A DNA stretch of 64,000 bases from Lojkania enalia (Eukaryota > Ascomycota > Dothideomycetes > Pleosporales), in contig ML986625.1 in NCBI GenBank assembly GCA_010094045.1, positions 204,442 to 268,441 on the forward strand. Reading direction: 5' to 3'. A program made the position numbers and the translations under genes. The notes under the pieces are model-generated. The model had not been told where the DNA came from and searched no databases. It was given only the letters and a program-made list of their open reading frames with translations. Positions 11,384-22,300 of the stretch are shown here, in pieces; position 1 is the first letter of the stretch; each line of letters opens with the position of its first letter.

Positions 11384-14300
11384 ATGGCGTCCTCCGAGGA
11401 CGCACCCTCAACCGCTGCGGCACCACAAACACAACCCCCAGCAATCACACCTTCCGCCACGCCTACCGCAAAACATGAGCCGAGGATGGGCCCAGATATT
11501 CCGGAGTCTGAAGACGTACGAATATTCGATTTGTCGGATTCGGAGTTGCCTCCGCTGCCCACGGACGAGGAGGATAGCTTCCTACAAGCCAATAACCTTG
11601 GCGACAGCCAGATACAGAGCGATGGGAGCGTGCTGATGGACCGCGAGATGAAGCAGCAATTGATGGATATCGAGTCGAGTTTTCTCCCGGAGGCTTCAAT
11701 TCAGATTGACGCGCCGCAGGGACCTACGGGCGCCGACGACACATACTTGTTTGGTGGCTCTCCAGGGTACTCGAAGGCGCCTTCCCATGTCGGCGAAGAG
11801 AAGGAGGGTATAGCACCGCAGCTTGAGGAGCATATCATACAGAACGAGTCTTCGGTCTTGACCGATGAACCGCCCACCCCAGCCAACGCGTACAAAACTC
11901 CTGCAGCTCATCGCATAGATCTTGCCGGTATGTATGGTGACACATCAGCGGAAACATCAACCTCAGAGCCTATGCTATCGTCTCCTTTAGCACAAGCTGC
12001 GCAGCGGAATTTCTCGCGCGCAACGTCCGGAGGTAGTAGCAAGGAAGGTGCCATGGATGATAGCGAAGCACAAGCGACTGCAGGTGCCGATGAGAATGAT
12101 GAAGATGACTCGAAGCGGCCGACTTCGAGCGCATCTACAGTGAAGGCTCCAGAGTTCGCAACAGAAGAAAATTCATCGTTCACGGAAGAGCACGACTTGA
12201 GCATGGAAAATATCCCTATTCCAATTCTTGCTCCTCCAACGACCGCCACAAAGGTAGGGAAAAGGCCAGACTACCTACAGAATCGGAATTCAAGCCAGCG
12301 GTCGTCTGTTTCTTCGTTAACAAACCAATCCGACGTATCCGGAGAAGCTGGAAGTAACGCGACTTTAAGCACGGATTTTGCCTTACAAAGCGGAGGTGCT
12401 GTACCAAACTCTCGTAACCCAAGAAATAGTTTGGGATTGACAAGGCTACCTAGTCTTGGAAGTATTGCTTCGTCGGTTTCAGGGTACAGTGACTCCAACC
12501 CCTCTCAGTGGGACAAGACTAGAAGTATCAGCGGGACATCACTATCAGGACACGCTCATCCCGAACACACCCTTGAACGTTTAGAAGAAGAAGTTCCTAA
12601 TTCCTCTACCCCTCCAGAGACGCCTCGTGCGCCAAGCGCAAAACCTATTGCACCTACTGACACCGTCATTGCTAGGCATGTCCAAGACATCCAGGTTCCC
12701 GAGACTATCGCTCGAGAGTATCGCGCGAAGCATTCTAGGTCTCCCGAGAAGCGGCACTTGGCAACTCCCTTCACCCGAAACAAGCACAATCTTACCTTGA
12801 AGGAGCAGAATAGCAAAATTGACAAACTCAGCAAGGAGAATTTCGATCTCAAGTTGAAGATCCATTTTCTCGACCAAGCCCTCCAGAACCGGTCCGATGA
12901 AGGAGTGAAGGACATGATATCCAAGAATGTACAACTCCAAACTGACTTGGCAAACGAAAAGAAAGAGAACCAGGCCCTGCGCAAAAAGATCCGGGACTTA
13001 GAGAGGAAGCTGAAGGCTCAGGAGGACGGGTTGACAGCTCCCAAAGATCCGGCAAGCGGATCTGATGATGAGAGGAGTGACCAATCTTCTAGGAACGCCG
13101 AGCTGGAGGAAGAGATTATGTTCCTTAGGGAGCGGTTGGAATCTACCGAAACACTTGTAGAGCAGTTACAGCAAGATAACCTAAACAAAGAGGTCGAAAA
13201 GAGGCGGATGGCCGAGTACATCAAATCTATGGGTGAAAGGAGTTCATCGGAGCCCTCTGCAGGAATCAATGAAGCGATGGGCATGTGGAAAGACGAGCTT
13301 GACGACGAGCGTGCCAAGCGCGAGCAAGCAGAGGCCGAGGCCGAGAAACTTCGTGAAGAGGTTCAACGTTTGAAAGAACTCAGCCAGCAGCCGCCACAGC
13401 AGTCTACCACAAACCACAACATCAAAAACGTCTACAACATTAGTCGACGGAATCTCACCACATCCTACACAACCAGATCGAATTCTGGGTCTGATATCAA
13501 CGAGCATCCTGTAGCCCCATCTCTAAGCGGCACGAGCAGTACGCTTGTGGAACAACTCAAGGCCGAAAACGCAGAACTTCGACGAGATCTTGGAGCACAA
13601 ACCTCTATGCTTACTTCACGAAATAAAGAGAGGGAACGATTACAGAATGAGATTGAGAACCTGAAGCTTACGGTTCGAAGGGGAGATGTTGGTTCCATAG
13701 CTGGTGACAGCATATTCGAAAGATCAATCTCTCGTAATCATCAACGATCAGTATCAAGAGCTAGCGGAGCAACACGAACAACGCAAGTCAGCGACGCCGA
13801 GCGTGACGAGTTTGAGACCAGATACGCCGCTCTCCGAGACGAGCTATCCCAGACGAAGCTTCAGTACAAAGAACTCGACGATCAGCTGAATGGCCATCTC
13901 GACCTTCTCGAGCAAGCCGAAGCTAAAGTCAAGGAGCTTGAACAGGAGCTCGAACTCAATACTCATGATCTGCAGGCGCTACAGAGTGAGCGAGATGAAG
14001 CTTTGGAATTGTTTCAAGACAAGGAACAAGAGTGTGAGGATATTCGGAATCAAGCTGTGGAGACAATCAGAAGGCTCGAAGGCGAAATTGAGCAGAAAGA
14101 GCACGAATGCAATCGCCTTGTCACAGATCTGGAGAATCTGAACGAGGATTTCAACGCGCTACAACAGGAGATGAAAACTGTAAGTGAGAGTGTGGTGCAA
14201 CTTGAGGATGACCGGGACGCAAGTTTGCGGAAAATTCAAAATTTAGAAGCCGAGCTAGAGGATGCAAACTCAGAGTTAGTGAAGCAAGACAAGCTATTGG

Positions 14301-15976
14301 CAGACGAAAAGAGGAAAACTGAACGGCTCGAAGTCCAAATTGAGTCGGCCCAAGGCGAAATTGACTTCCTACGAGAAGAGCAGGAAGGAGACAAGATCAA
14401 GATTGGCGACCTAGAGGCATCTCTCAACACCGCCGAGCACACAATACAAGATGAGAAGGAGCGTTTCCGCGACCTTGAGGAACGTGTGACAGAAGAAAGG
14501 CGACAACGCGATATCTTGGACAGCCAAGAAAAGCAGGAGGTCGAAAAGACTTTCACCGAATTGAATACACAGCTGACCAAGCTGAAAGAGGACAACAGGA
14601 AACTCCGGAAGAATCTCTCTGGTAAGGAAGTCGAAGCGACCACATGGAAGCAGCGACTTGACGAGCTTGAGAGCAACCTCCGAGAAGCCCTTGGCAACCT
14701 GGACGGCACCAGGTCCAGCCTTCTTAAGGTACCAAGTATTACCTACGCATCTAAAAGCATACTTACCAACCTTATCCAGGACGTCCATCGACTTCAACGA
14801 GATCTTGAGGATACCGTGCAACAGCTCGATAATGCCAAGAATGACCTTGCCGAGAAGGACAGACTTCTACGCAATCGTGATACATTACTAGAAAGCACCG
14901 GCATGGAGAGTCGCCGTCTTTCAGATCTACTGGAGCGTGAACGCCAAGCCCGTCGTCAAGACCAGGCTGCATTCGAGACAGCTAAACGGGGTCATCAGTC
15001 GGTCACGAGAACCATTCAACAGCACGAGACTAGAGTCTTGGAGCTTGAGAATCTCCGCAGTCAAGACCGCCACAAGCTCATCACCCTCGAACGTCAATAT
15101 AAAGATCAGTTGCTCGAGAGGAACAACCTCCTTTTCGCTCTTTGGAATCGCCTGTCTACACTCTGTGGCCCCGAGTGGTCCCGCGGCCATGCTCTCGTAA
15201 ACGGCGAGCTTCCTTCCCTAGAAACTATTGCGAAGAACATTCAGGGGTTCAACAAGAACATCATCCTCGCCGTCAAAACTGTCGAAGGCATCATTGGTGG
15301 CTTCCGACAAAGAATCCGGGCTATGGAGAAGGATCTACTTCGCGACTATCAAACTCTTGAGCACACCCTTGACGTACGAGTTAAGCGCCTTGACCAGCTG
15401 GAGAAAATAATCGTTGCACAAAGACAGTCGATCGGTCGGCCAAGCACTATTCGCGGTGGTGTGGTTGATCTGAATTCTGCAGAGCTGAACAAACTTCGCA
15501 ACGAGAACAAGGCTCTAAGGACAGAAGTCCAGACCCTTCGGGCAATCACCACGACGAGTCAGACTATTGTCGAAACGAACGGTCGAACAAGTTCTCCCGG
15601 CAGCTCCTCGAAGCGCGCCAGCATGGCTCAAACTCTCCTCCGCCACCATTCCACTCCTGTGGCAGAATTGCCCCAACCTGACCATCCATATCCGCAGGCT
15701 GGACCAGTGACGCCCAGCGAACAAAAGTGGATACACCGACTCAAGGAGCTAGAGCGAAGACTAAAAGCCGAACGTGAAGCACGGTTGCTAGATCGTAGTG
15801 GGGCTCGGAAACGACTAGAGCAGAAAGTTGAAGAGAATGCAGACTTGAGAGCAATGCTTGAGCGTGAGCGCGAGAGGAGAGGTGAAGAAGGGAGTGTCAA
15901 CGGGTCCGGCTCGAATGGGAAGGGGAGTGGTAGAGGGAGCGCGGTAGGCAGCGTGAGAGAAGAGGACGTGTATTAG
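11384..15976 (+). CDS. apsB: ApsB/Mto1-type microtubule-organising-centre protein
   Basis: ATG 11384 opens 1530 codons. The first ~450 residues are disordered (Ser/Thr/Glu-rich). The centrosomin motif 1 (CM1) that recruits the gamma-tubulin complex is at about 462-530 (TPFTRNKHNLTLKEQNSKI, then LKLKIHFLDQALQ). Long coiled coils fill about 480-1300. The C-terminus carries the Mto2-binding-type block WIHRLKELERRLKAEREARL. Aspergillus ApsB and fission yeast Mto1 nucleate cytoplasmic microtubules at spindle pole bodies and septa. Residues 1116-1132 (VPSITYASKSILTNLIQ) break the coiled coil and are bounded exactly by gt..ag at 14729-14779; I read this as a 51-nt intron without a stop, so the mature product is probably 1513 residues from exons 11384-14728 and 14780-15976. 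The protein is longer than A. nidulans ApsB (about 1050), but the end motifs match. Confidence 0.88.
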   Translation: MASSEDAPSTAAAPQTQPPAITPSATPTAKHEPRMGPDIPESEDVRIFDLSDSELPPLPTDEEDSFLQANNLGDSQIQSDGSVLMDREMKQQLMDIESSFLPEASIQIDAPQGPTGADDTYLFGGSPGYSKAPSHVGEEKEGIAPQLEEHIIQNESSVLTDEPPTPANAYKTPAAHRIDLAGMYGDTSAETSTSEPMLSSPLAQAAQRNFSRATSGGSSKEGAMDDSEAQATAGADENDEDDSKRPTSSASTVKAPEFATEENSSFTEEHDLSMENIPIPILAPPTTATKVGKRPDYLQNRNSSQRSSVSSLTNQSDVSGEAGSNATLSTDFALQSGGAVPNSRNPRNSLGLTRLPSLGSIASSVSGYSDSNPSQWDKTRSISGTSLSGHAHPEHTLERLEEEVPNSSTPPETPRAPSAKPIAPTDTVIARHVQDIQVPETIAREYRAKHSRSPEKRHLATPFTRNKHNLTLKEQNSKIDKLSKENFDLKLKIHFLDQALQNRSDEGVKDMISKNVQLQTDLANEKKENQALRKKIRDLERKLKAQEDGLTAPKDPASGSDDERSDQSSRNAELEEEIMFLRERLESTETLVEQLQQDNLNKEVEKRRMAEYIKSMGERSSSEPSAGINEAMGMWKDELDDERAKREQAEAEAEKLREEVQRLKELSQQPPQQSTTNHNIKNVYNISRRNLTTSYTTRSNSGSDINEHPVAPSLSGTSSTLVEQLKAENAELRRDLGAQTSMLTSRNKERERLQNEIENLKLTVRRGDVGSIAGDSIFERSISRNHQRSVSRASGATRTTQVSDAERDEFETRYAALRDELSQTKLQYKELDDQLNGHLDLLEQAEAKVKELEQELELNTHDLQALQSERDEALELFQDKEQECEDIRNQAVETIRRLEGEIEQKEHECNRLVTDLENLNEDFNALQQEMKTVSESVVQLEDDRDASLRKIQNLEAELEDANSELVKQDKLLADEKRKTERLEVQIESAQGEIDFLREEQEGDKIKIGDLEASLNTAEHTIQDEKERFRDLEERVTEERRQRDILDSQEKQEVEKTFTELNTQLTKLKEDNRKLRKNLSGKEVEATTWKQRLDELESNLREALGNLDGTRSSLLKVPSITYASKSILTNLIQDVHRLQRDLEDTVQQLDNAKNDLAEKDRLLRNRDTLLESTGMESRRLSDLLERERQARRQDQAAFETAKRGHQSVTRTIQQHETRVLELENLRSQDRHKLITLERQYKDQLLERNNLLFALWNRLSTLCGPEWSRGHALVNGELPSLETIAKNIQGFNKNIILAVKTVEGIIGGFRQRIRAMEKDLLRDYQTLEHTLDVRVKRLDQLEKIIVAQRQSIGRPSTIRGGVVDLNSAELNKLRNENKALRTEVQTLRAITTTSQTIVETNGRTSSPGSSSKRASMAQTLLRHHSTPVAELPQPDHPYPQAGPVTPSEQKWIHRLKELERRLKAEREARLLDRSGARKRLEQKVEENADLRAMLERERERRGEEGSVNGSGSNGKGSGRGSAVGSVREEDVY

Positions 15977-17249
15977 TACGTTTTGTATGGGTTTGGCATG
16001 GCCCTTGCTTCACTTCTTCATTATATATTGGCTTTTTGATGATTAACCGCAATTTGGAAGGCCTTCCGGTGTATTATCTAGATACCTTTTTTTGGGGGCC
16101 TGGCGCACTTAAGGTGGAAAAGCATTCAGCATTTCACTAGGTCGGTTGGCTCGGTCAGGGTTCGGCGTAATGAATGTGTTTTTGTTCGTACTAAGCTATA
16201 GGAATGTTGGCGGCAGGAGCCTTCTCTTGTGCAGTCTTCACTTCCTGTTTCCTTGTGTGTGGTTGGCAGGGTCGATCACTCGTGCTTATCTCATTACCTT
16301 TATTTCCACAAACTTTGGGATTTCTAATTACTCTCTCTTGTTTTTTTATAGTCCGCACATTTTCACTATGACAAAGGCTTGTTGACAAGACTCTCGTGGC
16401 ACCTCGTCTGTCGCAGTTTATACCGTCCTCGGAAAAAAAAAATTTTTTCAAACTCTTTCAACATAAAATACCATCTTCGACCCACTTTCCAAAACTAGAT
16501 TGGACAACCAGTAGGTTGAATTTCTGCTATGTTAAGATTTCCGCTAACCCCGGAGCAGTCACTTGGTTTCTCTTCAGCATTCGGCATATGTTCGTTTGGA
16601 ATAGACAACTGTCGTTCCCCCAATGCTGCATTCATATATAGCGTGTGCTCCTCACCGTTAGAACCTTCTCTATCGGCCCCTTACATTTTAGCGTCTGCAA
16701 ATGTATCTTAACTTCATCTTCTAACAGCATCTTCTGAGCCAAGGTTGATGGATGAATGCTTCACTCATGGTCGCAGCCAACACCAGATACAGCATCAAGC
16801 TCATCGGTTGCTCCCAGCCTGGGTTTCGCATCGAACGACGCTTGATGCGTCATTGGAACGCGGTTATCCGTTACCCATCTTTTCGACAACAATTGTTTGG
16901 CATACCATTTCCAAACTATATCCGTTGCCTTCACTGGGCCGATTCAAATTCTGCAGACTGTTAGGTGGCTGAGCACTCCCCGCTTTCTACATTCTTCACA
17001 ATCCTAGTCGGGTTCACCTAACTAAACATCATTCGTCCTCTCTCACCCCAATATCGCAATTCATATCACTACCACTATCACTACCATATCCAGCCGCTCA
17101 AGCACCAAGCTCACTTGACTTATCTACTCTACTTCACATTCTTCTCTCAAAATCATCGGAGCTAGTGCTCTTTCATTTCTTATATTTTCTCCCTCCCCTC
17201 ATCCCTTCATTTGTATCCTCATTCTTACACTATCCCACTACTCTCCTCT
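15977..17249. other. Intergenic: pyrimidine-rich leader of the coiled-coil gene
   Basis: About 1.27 kb. The last 250 bp (17000-17249) are strongly C/T-rich on the + strand, a typical long fungal 5' leader. A 70-codon frame at 16752-16964 has an ordinary amino-acid mix but no recognisable motif. Otherwise nothing stands out. Confidence 0.5.
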
Positions 17250-18647
17250 ATGCCACCTCGGCGATTGCCAGACTCTCAAGACTCTTTTCGTTTTCCGAGC
17301 CGTAGCTCTCTAACTCCACCCACGCGTTCATCAAGCTTACTACGCTCATCAAGCGTTGAAACCTGCGTCTCCGTCATATCTAGCTCTTCATTGGATTCTT
17401 CCATCCTTTGGTGCCTTAACGACAGGGAAGAACGTGTGCGCCAGTCACCAACACCAAATCGAAAACATATTGGACGAAGACCTGCCATTGGGGATAGCGC
17501 ACCTAGGGTGACGAGTCGTGATCCTACGTTTCATGACAGGCTTGATCTTGCTGAATCTCCAGACGAAAGAATGCTGAGATTTCTCGGCAATCCTAGACCG
17601 ACACCGGTGAGTCGACCGAAATCAAAACCAAAAACACCAAAACAGAGAAGAACAGCTACCAAGAAGTCTCAGGACAACGAGAATGAGACCAGTGTAAAGA
17701 AACGCTCTAATCGACAGAGCAGCAGCCGATCCAGCAAGATTCAGAAGGTGGATGGGAAACTGCAGAACCATTCTCTTGTCGACCTCACTTTATCCGATGA
17801 TGATTTTGAGGTGTCTCTTATACGTCGCGTAGGGGATCCGTCGGATTCTCAGTGGTCTTTTGACAATCTCAACAAGATCAAAATTGAGGAGACCGACTCG
17901 GCACCATTACTCGAGGTTGTACCGTCTTCTGCCAATGGCAACCTTCTTGCCGAGAATGCCCGCCTTAAGACAGAGATTGCGCGACTTGAACACGCCGAAC
18001 GTGACCGACTTATAAAGATGGAGCAAGCACATCGGGAAAACGAGGTGGAAAAGATCAACCGAAGGCAATCAAAAGAATATATGGAGAAACAGATCGACGA
18101 TTTGCAGATGGAGCTAGGGAGAAAAGAGCACGAACGCGCCAATGAGATAAAGCGGCTAACAGCTGATTTACTAGAAGCCAGAAATGAGCTCAATCAGTTG
18201 AGGGAAAAATATAGTCAGCTAAGTACTAGCTTAGTTGAGGAGAAGAATGAGTCGAATGGGCTACGATCCGAAACTCTCGCTCTCCAGATTGCTCTTGAAG
18301 AAGAGAAATCCGAGCGCGCAAAGATGGAAGCTGAGCAAGCAGGCTTCGTTCAGGAAATCAACAACCTAAAGTCAGCTACTATTCCGAGCCCACTAGAGTC
18401 ATCAGCATCACCAGCTCCTTCTATATCCGAAGAACAGGCCCGTCTCGAAAATGTTCGGAAGATGTACGCCAAGGTCAAGACGCGGTACGACAATATATAC
18501 TCTATCGCGAAAGATATATCAGCAAACACGCGGGGCATGGCACTTGGTAATTTCGGCAAGTTTGGTGCGTTATTAAGACAACTAAAAGCGGCCGTCGAAG
18601 ACGCTGACGGCGGGTCTAATTCGAAAGCTGCCTTGAGGATAGACTAA
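17250..18647 (+). CDS. Coiled-coil protein with SUMO-type motifs, function unknown
   Basis: One exon, 465 residues, taken from the first in-frame ATG at 17250 (MPPRRLPDSQDSFRF). Residues 1-190 are Ser/Arg/Lys-rich and disordered, with basic clusters (KSKPKTPKQRRTATKK) that could direct it to the nucleus. A hydrophobic-acidic patch VDLTLSDDDFEV fits a SUMO-interacting motif, and IKIE shortly after fits the SUMO attachment consensus. A long coiled coil spans about residues 231-385 (LLAENARLKTEIARLEHAERD onward in heptads). A conserved-looking helical end follows (VRKMYAKVKTRYDNIYSIAK). I do not recognise the family. A nuclear scaffold or chromatin/kinetochore-type role is possible but is inference. 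It follows apsB on the same strand. Confidence 0.75.
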   Translation: MPPRRLPDSQDSFRFPSRSSLTPPTRSSSLLRSSSVETCVSVISSSSLDSSILWCLNDREERVRQSPTPNRKHIGRRPAIGDSAPRVTSRDPTFHDRLDLAESPDERMLRFLGNPRPTPVSRPKSKPKTPKQRRTATKKSQDNENETSVKKRSNRQSSSRSSKIQKVDGKLQNHSLVDLTLSDDDFEVSLIRRVGDPSDSQWSFDNLNKIKIEETDSAPLLEVVPSSANGNLLAENARLKTEIARLEHAERDRLIKMEQAHRENEVEKINRRQSKEYMEKQIDDLQMELGRKEHERANEIKRLTADLLEARNELNQLREKYSQLSTSLVEEKNESNGLRSETLALQIALEEEKSERAKMEAEQAGFVQEINNLKSATIPSPLESSASPAPSISEEQARLENVRKMYAKVKTRYDNIYSIAKDISANTRGMALGNFGKFGALLRQLKAAVEDADGGSNSKAALRID

Positions 18648-18989
18648 GGCGCTTAGATCTCTCTCGCAACTGCTTCGAAGATCAATTATCCGGGTTACTT
18701 GACGAGAAACTTAAGGACGCGAGGATCTTGAGAGTCTCGCATTTGGGGTTTGATATGAAATACATTCTACTGGATATCCCATACTATCACTTGGCCTATG
18801 AGTTCGGCCTACGGTGAGTGCGGGTTTTCGGGTATTCGAAGAGGGCATTAGATCCTATATATATTATTGCAATCTTCACACTACTCTTAATGCTATAGTC
18901 ATCAAGTTGGCCTCCAATGTATCGTGAGCATAATTAGTGAAATATTAAACTGTAGTCGCGTGCTGACCGATATATTTAGCCGCATGTGA
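18622..18989 (+). pseudogene. Orphan spliced reading frame with an LRR-like segment
   Basis: In a different frame, overlapping the end of the coiled-coil gene, about 63 codons read ESCLEDRLRRLDLSRNCFE and onward to AYEFGLR. LRRLDLSRN resembles a leucine-rich-repeat strand. The frame ends exactly at a consensus donor (gtgagt, 18814); an acceptor at 18898 restores the phase and adds 29 codons (HQVGLQCIVSIISEIL..) to TGA 18987-18989. No start or upstream exon is visible. It could be the eroded 3' end of an older gene, an alternative 3' end of the coiled-coil gene, or chance. Confidence 0.28.
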
Positions 18990-19190
18990 CATAGGAGCTT
19001 TATACCTCTTAATCATTCTGCTCCGTGGCTTCAGGAGATAGTGCAAGACCGATCCGTAATTCATCTAGGTTCGCTATCGGGAGCCCCACGATACCAGTTC
19101 TACTTACGAAACATCGTCCGCTAGAATTTCTCGCGCCATGCAGTGAAGTGCGTACGTGCTACCCCTCCCATCCCTACACCGCCACCTATG

Positions 19191-19198
19191 TATATAAG
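19191..19198 (+). promoter_or_regulatory. TATA-like box before the + strand CTAAAA tract
   Basis: TATATAAG is followed by about 50 bp of C/T-rich sequence, the usual layout of a fungal Pol II start. No coding frame follows; the first CTAAAA hexamer begins 116 bp downstream. It may drive a non-coding transcript. Confidence 0.45.
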
Positions 19199-19306
19199 TC
19201 CCTCCCTCTCCTCGACCCCTTCCTTCCCTTTCCTCCACACGAAGGCAATTCTAGATTCAAGTAGTAGAAGTCTTTTGCACCTTGAACAAGTGGGCTTGTC
19301 TTGGGA

Positions 19307-22300
19307 CTAAAATCCAAGCGATCAAAATTTGATGGCTAGCAGATCACCATCAAATAAATGCCGCTCACCTTCTTGTATTGATCTCTAAAAAGAGCGCAAT
19401 GAGGTGAATATGCAGTAGTCGGAAAGAGGAGTCTTTTGAAAGCAATGGCCAATTAAAAAACCTCTCCATACAACTCGATGGAGACGCTTGGAAAATAAAA
19501 GCTTCAAAATATAGGCTGGCTATAAACCATGCGTAGCCAGACTGATGAACTAAAATAAAACCCCCTCCCGGGTAATGATCCAGACTAAAAGTAGTGCTGC
19601 GGCTATACCGTGACTGAGATTCCCTACGCAGTGTGGGATGGCATAGATGATAGATTATAGAACTAAAAACTTCTAATCCCAGTTCTGATGGTTTGGACTA
19701 AAACAGGCTACCTAAGTTCAAGATAGTCTAGAAGGATCGAGCGATTAGAACGATGCTGTCGAAAAGATTTTTCGGAGAACGCCAGATGGGTCCACGACGG
19801 TCGCTTCTGCATTGCTGGAAGAGACATATAAGGACTTATCCAGTACTGATAGTTTCTTTTTCCACTAAGCACTATATTTACAGCTTCTGGGACTAAAGCT
19901 GATATTCATAGCACTCATGGATTGGGCAGGTGGCCAAAACAGCAGTCTGATAAGTTTTATGGAGTGTCTATTCGACGAAAATCTTTCAGGACGTTCCCCT
20001 GTCAGATCTAGAAGTGATACTTTCAAGAACCCATAGCTGCTTATATATATATATATATATATTTCCCGGAGATATAGCACAATATAAACCTCATTTGTAA
20101 GCGATTTTATGTTCTAAGAATAGAGGATGGCACTGTCTCGACAGTAAAACCGGCAAACGAAGATAGGATAACTGGAGTAAAATCAATGAAAGCAATCGTA
20201 ATGCGTTGCTCTAAAATGCACTGCATAGCCACAGGATATGGCTTCTAGAATACAGTTAACGATGGCAGCATGTTAGTGTCTATCGCAGTATGTTCTTGTC
20301 TACAGAGTAAATGAAGTTTTTGATGTCTTACCCAGTATTCTATATTCCTTTACAATCGCGGTTTCGGTTACGATTACTAAAATTTCGAAGAGCCAGCTAC
20401 TATGAGATATACTTCCTGAGACTCTGAATCTAGGTTATGGGGATTCAATAAGTCCAAAACAATTGCTAACTCCGGAGAAAGCCTTGTCTAAAATTTAAAG
20501 GTAGACAACGACATGCAATTGTCGTGGAGTAGAGGTTTTAGAATATGAGAAAATGTAAATATTATCCTGAAATCATGCTTAAAGAAGCAATACGGTCTAA
20601 AAGCACGGCGAGGTGTGTGCTAGTAAAAGGAAAGCTGCATGATTCTTGAATAAAATTGACTAAAGAATCCCAACATGATGGGTACTGTTCTTGCGAAGAA
20701 TTATGACTTGGGCGACTTCGAGCAGTATATAACCGCCGTCTTCTTCGCCTTTCTTTTTCTCTTCAAATATCTTGAATTGAGCCCCGGCTACCGAAAAGTT
20801 CCAAAAAGGATTCGTGTGACTGCTCTTGAAGTAGCCGAAAAGCCAATACCAAGAGGCTTATGATATTACCTTTAGTAAACGATCTAAAACAAACATTTTG
20901 AGAAAGTATCAGTTTTCTCGCACGGACTAAAATTCTCCATCCTCGACGTCTATTGGTCAATTTCGAACAAGAAGTGCTAATAGGAAATACTCGGGAGAGC
21001 CCTAGACTACGGAGATTTCCCGTTACAAAGTTGTCTAATAGGGAAATATAGGAACGGCTTTGCTGTACTACCATTCTCGTCCTACATTGAGGGTATACAA
21101 ACACTGATTCCTTCGTATACTATATCACAGTAAGAGTTCCAGCCTTAACTACTAAAAATGGACAGTAAGAAGACCATGGACCTATTCCTCGAACTCTTAA
21201 TATATATAGTCCCCCTGAGTAATAGCCTTCTGAAATTAAAATCTACAAGTCGCTGTGTTCAGCATTGGACTCGAGCATAAAAACAAGCGGATATGATTTA
21301 TAGGATATTTCAAAAAATAAGGTAGGAGACTTATCATGGAGTGGTCTAGAATCTTGGATAACAATAGGCGATGCCGTGCTCGCTTCCTTTGTTGCTACCT
21401 TCGTCGCATATAAACCCTCACACTCTCTTTTCTCGGTCCTTCTTTTCGTACACATGGCAGTGATGGCTATGATCTAGCTTCTAAAAATCTTTTAGAAAGA
21501 ATTTCAACGGCATCCTATCGAGTCAAAGAATTTTCCGCTCAATCATGGGAGTAGAAGATATTCCTCATCGACCTGGTGGAAGAGTGTTTAAAAGTTCTTG
21601 ACTCGATTTGACTGATGATCTAAAAATGGGTAACACTATTCCGCACAGCGGCGACTTTGTTCTCAAGCCTCGTACTCCTGCGCCGGCTATGTAAACTCGA
21701 TTTATCTTCCACTTCACAATTTTCCCCGCAAAAGAACGACACTTGTAGCTTGGACTTCTAAAATCGTTCCCGTAGCTGGCTCATGGAATCAGCATTGAGA
21801 GACGAAAGGTTGGCAAAAGAAGTGCTGTGTCGTCTAAAACTGCTCTAAGCATCTAGTGTCTTCATCTAGAGGTTGAGGAATAAAATATAGGTGGGCTGAT
21901 ATAAAATACGACTGTGATCGAACAAGATGGTTCAAAGCTTTGCAAAAAGCAAGCATAGCTGTAGATCGAATATCTGTTACCATTTACGCTAAAGTTGAGA
22001 GATTATCTAATTTCTATAAACAGTGTGTGCTCGACACTAGGAAACTGGACCAAGTGATTCTCTTCGCTATCCTAGATTGATTAGAAACGCAAGTTGGATC
22101 AGGCAAATGGAATTGAACCAGGAGCCCCTGTAAACGTAGACTTGAGTCTAAAATAGAATGGAGAATCCCGATATGTTCTACTCTGCAGTTGTCGCTCGTC
22201 ATTTCCCCATGAAAGGATCTAAAATATGGAGAAGTAGACCGAAAAGCATGTAAATCTAGAATTTGGTACAACTGGAGATCATGGCTCGATTTGAAAGTCG

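Noticed and set aside
16752..16964. 70-codon frame before the coiled-coil gene
   Set aside because: No motif, no conserved feature, and it lies in a probable long 5' region; kept only as a note.
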